A stretch of DNA of 64,000 nucleotides from Chloroflexota bacterium (lineage in GTDB: Bacteria; Chloroflexota; Dehalococcoidia; Lucifugimonadales; SAR202-VII-2), in assembly GCA_003228115.1 (NCBI GenBank), contig QEVV01000001.1, positions 596,012-660,011 on the forward strand. Direction: 5' to 3'. Of the stretch, positions 29,100 to 37,748 are shown piece by piece. Every line of letters starts with the position of its first letter. The first letter of the stretch is position 1. Both the position numbers and the translations under genes were made by a program. Under the pieces are notes generated by a model. The model was not told the origin of the DNA and ran no database searches. It worked only from the letters and a program-made list of their open reading frames with translations.

Positions 29100-30383
29100 C
29101 TACCCTAGCTTCGGCGCTGTCTCCTTCGCCTTCTCTAGCCACTCTGCAATATGGCCGCGAAGCTGGCTGTTGTAGCGGGCGGTAATGTCTAGGTCAGTGT
29201 CCAACTGGATGTGGGTCATGAACTCCTGAGGCGCCCGGACACACTGGTTCTGCTCTGGGTCCCTGAACACGTTCATCGGCTCGCCGCCGTCCTCGACAAT
29301 TCTGGCCTGTTCCTCAAGCATCTTCCGGAACATGATGATGCCAACATCGGATTCGCCCAGCTTCTCCAGAGTGCGGTCCATGATTGGACCCTGAGTGACC
29401 CAGACGTTCTGGTCCTGATCCAAGATCGTCTCGGAGCGGAGTTTGCCGCTCTCGTCGTACAGCGGCCAGTGGTTAACAGGGATATCCTTGGTGTCCTGCT
29501 GGGGCATTTCCACCCAGGGCGGCATGATGTAGATCGTGTACTCCAGATGCATCGTGTGTGTGTCATCGATGGGAGTACGGAACTGGAGAAAGTACCTGCC
29601 TGGGTTACCCTGGTGCAGGATGTTGGGAAACAAAATGGGATGGCCGACCTTCCAGAAGTCGCTCTCCTCGTCGTAATCACCCCAGGTGCGCCGCTTGATG
29701 ATGCCGTATTCGAATGGGTCGAAGCCTATTTTCTTGTGCCGACCCCTGGCCACAACATCGTAGGCGGCGGCGGCTTCCGCTTTGTCTCCCTTCACCTCGG
29801 CCATGTAAGCGCCGTAGTAACCGTGAAGCCACTCAAGGTGCAGCGGGTCCAGCGAGTTCTCCTGGCACTGAAGCCAGTTGCAGGGCAGCTCCGTAACGAA
29901 TGTCTCTCTGAGCACGTTGTGCTCCAACGTTAGGAACTCCCAGCGAGGTAACAACGGAGCCGGTGCAGGGCCAAGGTAAGCGAAGAGCAGGCCGCCAAGC
30001 TCCTGAACCGGATACCCAGAAAGCTTGATTTTGTCCTTAAACCTACTCTCTGGCCGGACGGTCTCTTCAAAGGGCTGCTCTATGCACTGGCCGGTCTCGT
30101 CATAAAGCCAGCCGTGGTACATGCAACGGAGACCGTTCTCTTCAGGAATGCCATAGGCGAGATTAACCCTGCGATGAGCGCAATGGCGGTCGATAAGGCC
30201 GTAGTTGCCCGACCGGTCCTTGTAGAGCACCAAGTCCTCACCTAGCAGGCGTACCTCCCGCGTCGGCTCGCTTTCCAATTCCGACACCGTGGCAATGGGA
30301 TGCCAATATCGTCGCATGAGCTCGCCCATCGGGGTTCCAGCACCCACGCGAGTCAGCAGGTCATTCTGTTCTTGGGTAAGCAT
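29100..30383 (-). CDS. Rieske-type aromatic ring-hydroxylating oxygenase, alpha subunit
   Basis: A 427-residue oxygenase component. The Rieske [2Fe-2S] site is CAHRRVNL...CMYHGWL (C-x-H at ~67-69 and C-x2-H at ~87-90). The mononuclear iron site is in QENSLDPLHLEWLHGYY (Asp, His, His; ~173-189). The arrangement fits phthalate-4,5-dioxygenase-like and other single-component-alpha Rieske monooxygenases/demethylases. GGAGG lies 6 nt before ATG 30383. It follows its paralogue by 31 nt. No reductase or ferredoxin is encoded next to it, so electron donors must come from elsewhere. Substrate unknown. Confidence 0.9.
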   Translation of the reverse strand: MLTQEQNDLLTRVGAGTPMGELMRRYWHPIATVSELESEPTREVRLLGEDLVLYKDRSGNYGLIDRHCAHRRVNLAYGIPEENGLRCMYHGWLYDETGQCIEQPFEETVRPESRFKDKIKLSGYPVQELGGLLFAYLGPAPAPLLPRWEFLTLEHNVLRETFVTELPCNWLQCQENSLDPLHLEWLHGYYGAYMAEVKGDKAEAAAAYDVVARGRHKKIGFDPFEYGIIKRRTWGDYDEESDFWKVGHPILFPNILHQGNPGRYFLQFRTPIDDTHTMHLEYTIYIMPPWVEMPQQDTKDIPVNHWPLYDESGKLRSETILDQDQNVWVTQGPIMDRTLEKLGESDVGIIMFRKMLEEQARIVEDGGEPMNVFRDPEQNQCVRAPQEFMTHIQLDTDLDITARYNSQLRGHIAEWLEKAKETAPKLG

Positions 30384-30414
30384 CAGCCGCCTCCTTCATT
30401 TGCTTGCAGGCCTC

Positions 30415-31668
30415 TTAGCTAACTTGCGACGCCTTGGCCAGTAGATCCATGATCAAGTCCGTGGTCGCACTCGGGGGCCGGGCGCCGTTTGCCATGTTGG
30501 CGGTTAGAGGAATGTAGCCTCTTCCCTCTTGAGGGATGGCAAGGGCATCGTTCTTCACCGGATCGCGGATCACAGCCATTGGGTCGCCGCCGTCCTCGAC
30601 TATCGCCATCTGCTCCTCTAGGAGCTTGCGAAACAGGATGATCCCCACGTCAGACTCACCCAAACGCTCCTGTGTGCGGTCCATAGAGGCGCCCTGGGCC
30701 ACCCAGACCATCATATCCTGTGACAGAACATCCTCGAACCTTAGCCGTCCCTGCGCATTGTAGGGCGAGACGTACTGGTAGGGCACCGACTCCTGGGGAG
30801 GCGCTTCCACCTCGGGCGGCAGAGAGTAGCAGATGTAGTCCAGGTGCCAGGTATTCTCGTCGTCGATAGGAACGCGGTACTGCAAAAAGTACCGGCCCTG
30901 ACCAGCATAGTTGTGCAGAATATTGGGGAACAAGACGGGATGCCCGACTTTCCACGGCTCATCTTCTTCGGTCGTTTTGCCCCAGACGCGCCGCTTGATG
31001 ACGCCGTGTTCGAAGACATCGAATCCAATCTTCTTGTGGCCGGAGCCGGTCTTGAATGACGCCAACGGCCCGCCATGACGCTCGGCAACATAGGAACCGT
31101 AGTAGCCGTGAAGCCATTCGAGATGAACGGGGTCCAGAGAGTTCTCCTGGCACTGAAGCCAGTTGCAAGGCAATTCACTGACGAACATCTCGCGGAGAAC
31201 GTTGTCCCCCATGAGCAAGTATTCCCACTTGGGCAACAAGGGAGCAGGCAGAGGGCCCAGATAGGCGAAGAGGATGCCGCCCATTTCTTGGACCGGGTAC
31301 CCCGGCAGTTTGATCTTGTCCTTGAACCTGCTCTCAGGCCGGACGGTCTCTTCAAAGGGCTGTTCCGTGCACTGGCCCGTCTCGTCGTAGAGCCAGCCGT
31401 GGTACATGCAGCGCAGGCCGTGTTCCTCGGGAATGCCATAGGCCAGGTTCACCCTCCGGTGGGCACAGAACCTACCGATGAGCCCGTAGCTACCGGACCT
31501 GTCCTTATAAAGCACAAGGTCTTCGCTCAGCAATCGCACTTCTTTAACGGGTGCTTCTTCCAGTTCGGCGGCTGGAGCCACGGGTTGCCAATAGCGGCGC
31601 ATCAGTTCGCCCATGGGCGTGCCTGGACCAACCTTTGTAAGTAGCTTGTTCTGCTCTAGGGTCAACAT
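30415..31668 (-). CDS. Rieske-type oxygenase alpha subunit (paralogue)
   Basis: A 417-residue paralogue of the downstream Rieske protein with the same architecture: RRYWQPVAPAAELEEAPV N-terminus, CAHRRVNL...CMYHGWL Rieske cluster and QENSLDPVHLEWLHGYY iron site. The N-terminal halves are almost identical in the cluster region, while the C-terminal substrate-binding half and tail diverge, suggesting duplication followed by change of substrate. GGGGAG precedes ATG 31668, and a TCTCTATAGAGA palindrome (31691-31702) lies in its leader. It is first in a probable operon with the gene at 29100. Confidence 0.9.
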   Translation of the reverse strand: MLTLEQNKLLTKVGPGTPMGELMRRYWQPVAPAAELEEAPVKEVRLLSEDLVLYKDRSGSYGLIGRFCAHRRVNLAYGIPEEHGLRCMYHGWLYDETGQCTEQPFEETVRPESRFKDKIKLPGYPVQEMGGILFAYLGPLPAPLLPKWEYLLMGDNVLREMFVSELPCNWLQCQENSLDPVHLEWLHGYYGSYVAERHGGPLASFKTGSGHKKIGFDVFEHGVIKRRVWGKTTEEDEPWKVGHPVLFPNILHNYAGQGRYFLQYRVPIDDENTWHLDYICYSLPPEVEAPPQESVPYQYVSPYNAQGRLRFEDVLSQDMMVWVAQGASMDRTQERLGESDVGIILFRKLLEEQMAIVEDGGDPMAVIRDPVKNDALAIPQEGRGYIPLTANMANGARPPSATTDLIMDLLAKASQVS

Positions 31669-32050
31669 GACATTTCTCCCCTACGGGCGTTCTCTATAGA
31701 GAGGTTTCGGTCACCTTTGACGAATGGACATTACGCCTCGCCTCGAAAGGGTGTCAATTGCATTCAGAGATCGTGAATGGAACTAAGGTTCGATCCATAC
31801 AGCACCAGCGTTTGGACACGAATGAACCTACGATGTGCCGGTGATCTAAAGATGGTGAGGGTTCGCATACCTAAACAGGCCGCCGACCAGCAAAAGCGGC
31901 GCAGTGACGCTTGACCTTGTTCATTCCATGCACCTAGCATGGGCACCTCTCAATCTGGGGCTGTCAGTCGCGGCGGAAACTTCGCCTGGCGGCACAACGT
32001 GCTGATTGGGCATCACCCCGTTATTAAGCCAATGAGACCGGAGGAATTCA
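31669..32050. other. Divergent intergenic region between Rieske and MoxR genes
   Basis: No convincing coding sequence is seen in these 382 bases; the one 60-codon minus-strand frame lacks an RBS and family resemblance. The region should hold divergent promoters. Two small palindromes stand out: TCTCTATAGAGA (31691-31702), 23 nt upstream of the Rieske start, and CCATGC-ACCTA-GCATGG (31927-31943), ~108 nt upstream of moxR. Neither can be tied to a known regulator. Confidence 0.5.
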
Positions 32051-33019
32051 ATGCAGGCAGGACAGAAGACCGCGCTTGCTGGTCAGGCCACAGCCGAGCG
32101 AATCATCGCCAACCTGCAGCAGGTCATCCTAGGAAAAGAGTCAGAGTTGCGGCTTGCCTTGATCGCCCTGGCATGTCAGGGACACATGCTTATCGAAGAC
32201 GTCCCGGGCGTAGGCAAGACCATGCTGGCAAAGGCAGTCGCCCAATCCATCGGCTGCAGCTTCTCTCGCGTCCAGTTCACACCAGACCTACTGCCCAGTG
32301 ACATTACTGGCGTGTCAGTGTTCAGCCAGAAGAGCCAGGAGTTCGAGTTCCGCCCTGGGCCCGTCATGGCGCAAATTGTGCTGGCAGACGAGATTAACCG
32401 GGCTCCGCCCAAGAGCCAGGCAGCGCTCCTGGAATGTATGGCAGAGGGGCAGATCACGGTTGATGGCACACGGCATGCTATGCCGTACCCTTTCATGGTT
32501 ATGGCAACCCAGAACCCAATTGAGTACGAGGGTACGTATCCACTCCCAGAAACGGAGTTGGACCGGTTCCTGCTTCGCTTGACGCTCGGCTATCCAGCCG
32601 CTGCGGATGAAATCAAAATGCTTCAGAGCCAGCAGCTTGCTCACCCCATAGACTCCTTGGAGCAGGTCGCAACCCAAGATGAACTGGTGGAGCTTCAACA
32701 CGCCGTAAGGGAGATCCAAGTCAGTCCCCTGGTGGCGGAATACATTGTTTCCCTGGCAGGGGCAACGCGGGATCACGCTCAACTCTATCTCGGGGCCTCA
32801 CCCCGGGGATCGCTCGGCGTGTTCCGGATGGCCCAAGCCCGAGCCCTACTGGACGGTCGCGACTTCGCCTTGCCGGACGACGTCAAGGCGAGCATTGAGC
32901 CGGCCCTGGCTCACCGCATGGTCCTCGACCCGTCAGCGCAAAGCCGGGGTACCACTATGGCGACAGTTATTGCCGACATTCTGGGGACGGTGGCCGTGCC
33001 CGGCACCCTCTCTAGCTAA
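32051..33019 (+). CDS. MoxR family AAA+ ATPase
   Basis: A 322-residue AAA+ chaperone-like ATPase. Walker A is EDVPGVGKTMLA (GVGKT ~53-57), Walker B VLADEINRAPPKSQ (~110-123) and sensor 1 VMATQNPIEYEGTYPLPE; the ASPRGS segment (LYLGASPRGSLG) is typical of MoxR. Together with the DUF58 protein and the transglutaminase membrane protein it makes the widespread MoxR-DUF58-TGase cassette, thought to act in assembly or maturation of envelope proteins. GGAGG lies 5 nt before ATG 32051; the DUF58 gene follows after 18 nt. Confidence 0.93.
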   Translation: MQAGQKTALAGQATAERIIANLQQVILGKESELRLALIALACQGHMLIEDVPGVGKTMLAKAVAQSIGCSFSRVQFTPDLLPSDITGVSVFSQKSQEFEFRPGPVMAQIVLADEINRAPPKSQAALLECMAEGQITVDGTRHAMPYPFMVMATQNPIEYEGTYPLPETELDRFLLRLTLGYPAAADEIKMLQSQQLAHPIDSLEQVATQDELVELQHAVREIQVSPLVAEYIVSLAGATRDHAQLYLGASPRGSLGVFRMAQARALLDGRDFALPDDVKASIEPALAHRMVLDPSAQSRGTTMATVIADILGTVAVPGTLSS

Positions 33020-33037
33020 GCGACTTACAAGGGTGCT

Positions 33038-34270
33038 ATGAGAGGCTATGCCTTTTGGACATTTCTCCTGCTGTCGCTTCCACTGGCCTTTATCACGGGC
33101 TCGCCGATCCTCTATAGGGTCTTCTTTGCCCTGCTGTTCCTGGCGATCATTAGCTTCCTGCTGACCCGCATCACCGCCCGCCAAGTGCAAGCCACAGTCA
33201 GGCTCCAGACCAGCGACCCTCAGGCCGGCAAAGCACTGGACGAGCAATATAGCCTCAAGAATCTCAACTGGTGGCTCAAGCCTCTCTTGGAGGTCGTCCA
33301 CAGCACGGAGCCAGAAAGCAGCCCCGGCTGGATCATGAGCCTTGGCCCTCTGAGTACGGCCCACTGGACGGGAACCAAGGTCGCCCGATCAAGAGGGATC
33401 TACCACTTCGGCATTCTTGAGGTCGTCAGCAGAGACCCTTTGGGCCTCTTCTCAAAGCACACTACGGCTGGCACGCCCCAAACGACCTTGATCCACCCGG
33501 CAACCGTTGAATTGCCCGAACTACAACTGAGTTCCGGACGAGCGTGGGGCCGGGGCGACCTTTCCCGCCAAAGCCACTTGCCAAGTCCTTCCGTCGGCGG
33601 AGTGCGCGACTACGTTCCGGGAGACCCCCTCAGCCGCATCCATTGGCGCACCACAGCCCGCCTCAACAAGTTCATGGTCAAAGAGCTGGAGCATGAAGCA
33701 TCGATCCTAGGTGAAGAGCTTTGGGTGGTGTTGGACCTCTGGGATCAGGTCCAGGCGGGCGATGGCGCAGAAAGCACAGTCGAATATGGAGTGACCATCG
33801 CTGCATCTGTTGCCAAGAAATACCTGAACGCTGGCTGGCGGGTTGGTCTCATGGCCTGGGGCGATCATCAGCGGGTCATCGAAGCCAGAGCAAGGCCCGA
33901 CCAACTTGGCAAAATCCTGGATACCTTGGCCGTGATGCAGCCGGGCCCTGAGGGCCCTGTGTCCCGGGCCGTTCTCGCTGCCGCCGACTACGTCCACCAA
34001 CGGTCGGGAATGATTGTTGTGACGCCTGGTGGCCAGGATGGCATCCGATCAGTCTCCGGCTCCCTACAGTCCCGCGGCATCGCCATGACGCCAATCCTGC
34101 TGAACGCCGACAGCTTCGGAGGCGACAGCACATCCGCACCGGTCCCCACTGCCAGCACGTCTTCGGCGCTCGTGATCCACAAGGGGGATGATATCGCCCG
34201 TAGGCTCACCAAGAGCCACGAGACCTTCCCCACCGGTGGGCAAAGGCCCGTTGTAGAGGCTCAGGCGTGA
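33038..34270 (+). CDS. DUF58 domain protein (VWA-like)
   Basis: A 410-residue protein with two N-terminal membrane spans (~5-25 and ~27-43) and a cytoplasmic/exterior DUF58 region. The signature is VGGVRDYVPGDPLSRIHWR, followed by TTARLNKFMVKELEHE and a VWA-like strand ELWVVLDLWDQ. DUF58 proteins associate with MoxR ATPases. The stop codon overlaps the next gene's GTG as GTGA (34267-34270), indicating translational coupling. Confidence 0.92.
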   Translation: MRGYAFWTFLLLSLPLAFITGSPILYRVFFALLFLAIISFLLTRITARQVQATVRLQTSDPQAGKALDEQYSLKNLNWWLKPLLEVVHSTEPESSPGWIMSLGPLSTAHWTGTKVARSRGIYHFGILEVVSRDPLGLFSKHTTAGTPQTTLIHPATVELPELQLSSGRAWGRGDLSRQSHLPSPSVGGVRDYVPGDPLSRIHWRTTARLNKFMVKELEHEASILGEELWVVLDLWDQVQAGDGAESTVEYGVTIAASVAKKYLNAGWRVGLMAWGDHQRVIEARARPDQLGKILDTLAVMQPGPEGPVSRAVLAAADYVHQRSGMIVVTPGGQDGIRSVSGSLQSRGIAMTPILLNADSFGGDSTSAPVPTASTSSALVIHKGDDIARRLTKSHETFPTGGQRPVVEAQA

Positions 34271-35868
34271 AGGCTCAGCAGTTAAGACCCCGGGCCGCAT
34301 GGCTGACCGCCCTGCTGTTCGCCACGTTGGTGCTTTCAGTCGCCTGGTTGGTGCAGCGCGCCGACTGGGTGGACGGTATGCCTTCTCTAGCCCTCCTTGT
34401 CGTAATAGGACTCAGTGTATGGCTATTGCTGGACGGATTGGGGTTGTCTGGATGGAAGGTCCACACGGCTGGTCTGGTCTTCGGTGCGTTGGTCGTGTGG
34501 GTTTTCGCTCTATGGCTGCCTGGTGGAAGCATCAACAGCGAGTTCTCCTATTGGGCCTCGGGGCTAACCAACGGCGAGGAACGGGGTGGCGAGGTTGTTT
34601 TCGGCGTCTTCTTCCTGACACTGTTTTGGTTGCTGAGCTTTGAAGGGGCCTGGCTGACCTTCAAGCACGGTCAGCCCTGGCCGATCATCGTGGTGGGTGG
34701 CATTGTCTTGGCCGTATCTATGGTCTTCCTGCCGGCATCTTTCAGGTTCCATGTGATTCCATTCATCGTTGGGTCCTTGTTCCTGCTGCTGCACCTCAGC
34801 GTGCTCCATCGGCTTCAGGACTGGACCAGCCGCATGTTGCGCCACGGCGAGCGCACCCTTCTCTCTCATTATGGCCTGGCTTTCGGAATCGGCATTGTGG
34901 CGGCAGCCTTGGTTTGGCTCTTACCCCAGATGCAAGCAGCGCCCCTCAAACCAGCCGCCAGGCTAATTCAAGGCCCTGTAGAGCGAGTGGAGCGGGGCTT
35001 CCAGAGGGTCTTCGCTGGCCTTCCTTCCCGCTACCGCAGTCCCGTCCTGTTATGGGACGACTCCACCCAATTTGCAGGCGCTCAGGAATTGACCGATACC
35101 CTGCTTTTCACCGTCGAGGGCGAATCCCCTCAATACTGGCGAGCCCGTGTCTACGACAGCTACAGCACCACCGGCTGGCGGAGTACGTTCAACACATTCG
35201 TGCCTTGGGAGCCAAAAGACTCGCTGGGCGAACTGCAAAGCAGAATAAACGTGGTCCATACCTTCAGGGTGAATGCCGCCACGGATACCCTCTTCTTTGG
35301 CGGAGAGCCGCTTCAGTTCACCCTTCCCGCTCAAGCCCTGGCGCGCCCCGAGGCTCCGGTAGACGTTCTGCAAATGCGTCTATCAGAAGACGTCCTTAGT
35401 TACTTCAGGACGAGGGTAAACCTCAAATACGCTGCTCTATCTTCGGTGCCTGTGGTAAGCGAGCAGGCCCTGGAGGCAGCGGGGACCAACTACCCGGAAT
35501 GGGTAGAAGACAACTACTTGAGCCTGCCCTCTGCTCTGCCGCGCCGGGTCACCAACCTGGCTCGCGCTGTTATTCAGGATGCAAGAAACCCGCATGACGC
35601 TGCCGTCGCTGTGCGCAACTTCCTGTTGCAATACCCCTACAACCTGAACATCCAGGCCCCACCCGAGGGACGGGATGGTGTGGACTACTTCCTCTTCGAC
35701 AGCCAAGAGGGATATTGCGACTACTACGCTTCGTCTATGGTGGTGATGCTGCGCTCCATAGGCGTACCTGCCCGATACGTTGTGGGTTACTCGCCAGGTA
35801 CCTGGAATTCGACTGAGAAGGTATATGAGGTCAGAGAGCTAAATTATCACTCCTGGGCCGAGGTCTAA
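34267..35868 (+). CDS. Transglutaminase-like membrane protein, truncated by a TAA codon
   Basis: The third gene of the MoxR cassette, starting GTG 34267 inside the DUF58 stop. The 533 residues before the stop contain about six N-terminal membrane helices (to ~225), an extracytoplasmic beta region and the transglutaminase core with catalytic Cys in EGYCDYYASSM and His in NYHSWAEV. The reading frame is then interrupted by TAA at 35866-35868, exactly where homologues have Tyr (…HSWAEVY…). Everything downstream continues in the same frame (next entry), so this looks like a recent nonsense mutation or sequence error. The third catalytic residue and the last membrane helix are lost from this product. 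Confidence 0.85.
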   Translation: MKAQQLRPRAAWLTALLFATLVLSVAWLVQRADWVDGMPSLALLVVIGLSVWLLLDGLGLSGWKVHTAGLVFGALVVWVFALWLPGGSINSEFSYWASGLTNGEERGGEVVFGVFFLTLFWLLSFEGAWLTFKHGQPWPIIVVGGIVLAVSMVFLPASFRFHVIPFIVGSLFLLLHLSVLHRLQDWTSRMLRHGERTLLSHYGLAFGIGIVAAALVWLLPQMQAAPLKPAARLIQGPVERVERGFQRVFAGLPSRYRSPVLLWDDSTQFAGAQELTDTLLFTVEGESPQYWRARVYDSYSTTGWRSTFNTFVPWEPKDSLGELQSRINVVHTFRVNAATDTLFFGGEPLQFTLPAQALARPEAPVDVLQMRLSEDVLSYFRTRVNLKYAALSSVPVVSEQALEAAGTNYPEWVEDNYLSLPSALPRRVTNLARAVIQDARNPHDAAVAVRNFLLQYPYNLNIQAPPEGRDGVDYFLFDSQEGYCDYYASSMVVMLRSIGVPARYVVGYSPGTWNSTEKVYEVRELNYHSWAEV

Positions 35869-36477
35869 TTCCCCAGATACGGCTGGGTACCCTTCGAGCC
35901 CACGCCGCCCAATGCAGTCGAGTTCAGGAATTCCGTCGCTCTGTATTCTCCGGGGCAGGAGCCGGGTGAGATACCAGCGGAACTGTTGCCGGATGATCCC
36001 GATCTAACCGAACTGGCGGACCTCATCGAGCCCCCTCCGACCGCGGGCGCCGGCGGCCTCGCGGCTGGATTCATCTTCATTCGCGTGGTTTTGGGGCTCG
36101 CCGGAATATCGATCATAGCGCTCATCGTGGCTTGGTATCAGTGGTGGGGCAGGCTGGGACGCCTACAAGCTCCACAATCCACCTACCACAAGATGGCGCG
36201 CTTGGCGTCGCTTTTGGGAATGGGTCCAAGCTCGTCAGATACACCCTTGGAATTTGCCAAACAGCTGGCTCAACGCCTTGAACCTCAGGGCGATGACGTG
36301 ATGAAGGTTGCAAGGGCCTATGTTCTCTTTGTCTACGGGGGTCAGCAGTCGGCTCGGCTAGCAGACATCGGTGCCTCCAACCAGGCGTGGCGAAGGCTCC
36401 GGTGGGCCATGCTGCGGCGGTTCCTGCGTGGTTGGATGGGCTTACGTAAACCCAAAACAGCTACTGATAGCACTTAG
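35869..36477 (+). pseudogene. C-terminal remainder of the transglutaminase-like gene
   Basis: In the same frame as 34267-35868, beyond one TAA, the sequence reads FPRYGWVPFEPTPP, the normal continuation of the catalytic domain (the acidic residue of the triad is in 'PFEPTP'). A transmembrane helix follows (GFIFIRVVLGLAGISIIALI), then a C-terminal DUF4129-like segment ending in the basic FLRGWMGLRKPK. No frameshift or second stop occurs over 203 codons. No credible independent start exists; the first alternative codon is TTG at 35986 without RBS. Together the pieces would make a 736-residue protein. Confidence 0.8.
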
Positions 36478-36483
36478 TAATCC

Positions 36484-37575
36484 CTACCCAAGCGAGAAGC
36501 GGGCCACCGCTTCTTCGTCCAACTCAAGGCCCAGACCTGGTGCGTCCGGGGCAATCATTTCGCCTTCCTCAATCGGTGGCGTCTCCTTGAAGAGCGGCAA
36601 TGACCAGGGCATGTAGTCTGTCATGATGCCGTTGGGCACGGCCGCCATGAGGTGAATGTTGGACTCAGGCATCAGATGGCTGCCCACCGGTATGTCGAAG
36701 CTCTCAGCCAGCGCAGCAGCCTTGCGCCACTGACCTACTCCGCCCACGCGCATAAGGTCGATCATCAGAACGTCGACTGCATTGGCCTGCAGCAGAGTCA
36801 GCAAAGATTCAAGGCCATGGCAATACTGTCCCGCCATGACCGGAGTGTCCAAGGCCCTAGCCACGTCCGCTAATCGCTCGGCATTTCTGTGATGAATCGG
36901 GTCCTCTAGCCAGGTCAGGTGGTACTCTTCGAAGAGCCGTCCCGCCCTTATCGCCTGGGCCGGCTGCCACCCCTGATTGATGTCCACCATGATCTCGATA
37001 TCATCGCCCACAACCTCCCGCACGACGCGGAGGCGCTCGGCCGCTCTTTTGGGATGTCCCTCCCCTCCCAGGCGTATCTTTATGGCTCGGAAACCCTCTT
37101 CCACCAAGTCCGCTGCGTCTTGCTGAAGCTCTTCCACGGTAGCGCTACGCCGCAGCCGGTGTCCGGCGCAGACCGGCACACGAGGCCGGAACCCCCCCAA
37201 GAGCTTCCACAGCGGCTGGCCCGCCGCTTTCCCTGCTATGTCCCACAACGCAAGATCAATGGCGGTGTAGGCCATGCTCGCAGCGCCAAACGGTCCGATC
37301 CAGGCAAGGGCTCTATGCATGGCAGCGCTTACTGCTTCCTGCATGAGCGGGTCCATGCCAACGACAACAGGGCCAAGCTGTTCTATGGCGCTTTTGATTG
37401 GAGGAATAGAGCGGGGATAGAGGCTGAGGACATAGCCTATGCCTTCGATGCCGTCATCCGTGTACAGCCGAACGAGGATATGGGGGATATGGGAGGCGCG
37501 GCTGCCGCCCTTTTCATGCCTGGGTATTTCCAAGGGCACATCCAGCGCCTGCACCTCGAGCCGAGTGATCTGCAT
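36484..37575 (-). CDS. Enolase-superfamily (mandelate racemase-like) enzyme
   Basis: A ~363-residue TIM-barrel enzyme with N-terminal capping domain. The barrel shows AIKIRLGGEG (K-x-R on strand 2), metal ligands Asp in IMVDINQGW and Glu in WLEDPI, and the strand-7 GSHLMPE His of the mandelate racemase group, with MIDLMRVGG supplying its Asp partner. The usual third metal ligand Glu ('xGE') is Gln here (PVMAGQYCHG), which is unusual. Members abstract an alpha-proton of a carboxylate (racemase, dehydratase or cycloisomerase); the substrate is not identifiable. ATG 37575 has AGGTGA 5 nt upstream; GTG 37584 is an alternative. Confidence 0.88.
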   Translation of the reverse strand: MQITRLEVQALDVPLEIPRHEKGGSRASHIPHILVRLYTDDGIEGIGYVLSLYPRSIPPIKSAIEQLGPVVVGMDPLMQEAVSAAMHRALAWIGPFGAASMAYTAIDLALWDIAGKAAGQPLWKLLGGFRPRVPVCAGHRLRRSATVEELQQDAADLVEEGFRAIKIRLGGEGHPKRAAERLRVVREVVGDDIEIMVDINQGWQPAQAIRAGRLFEEYHLTWLEDPIHHRNAERLADVARALDTPVMAGQYCHGLESLLTLLQANAVDVLMIDLMRVGGVGQWRKAAALAESFDIPVGSHLMPESNIHLMAAVPNGIMTDYMPWSLPLFKETPPIEEGEMIAPDAPGLGLELDEEAVARFSLG

Positions 37576-37748
37576 GGTCTTCACCTATTCAATAGAAAAG
37601 GGGGCTTCTGGGGCATTATGTCGGTGGGAGAGCGGGATTTCCAGCGGTGCTGTTAACTTCGAGAAGGCGGAGAATGAGCGGGGAACTGAGAGGACGTTGA
37701 TCGTACGTGCGCGCCAGTTGTTTCACGGTCTCTAGTGCCAAGCCATCC

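Noticed and set aside
31764..31946. 60-codon minus-strand ORF in the Rieske-MoxR gap
   Set aside because: No RBS, no recognisable pattern, Arg/Leu/Ser-rich composition typical of a random frame.
35986..36477. Independent 163-codon gene after the transglutaminase
   Set aside because: It is the in-frame continuation of the broken transglutaminase, beginning at an internal TTG without RBS; the residues before it are also family-like.
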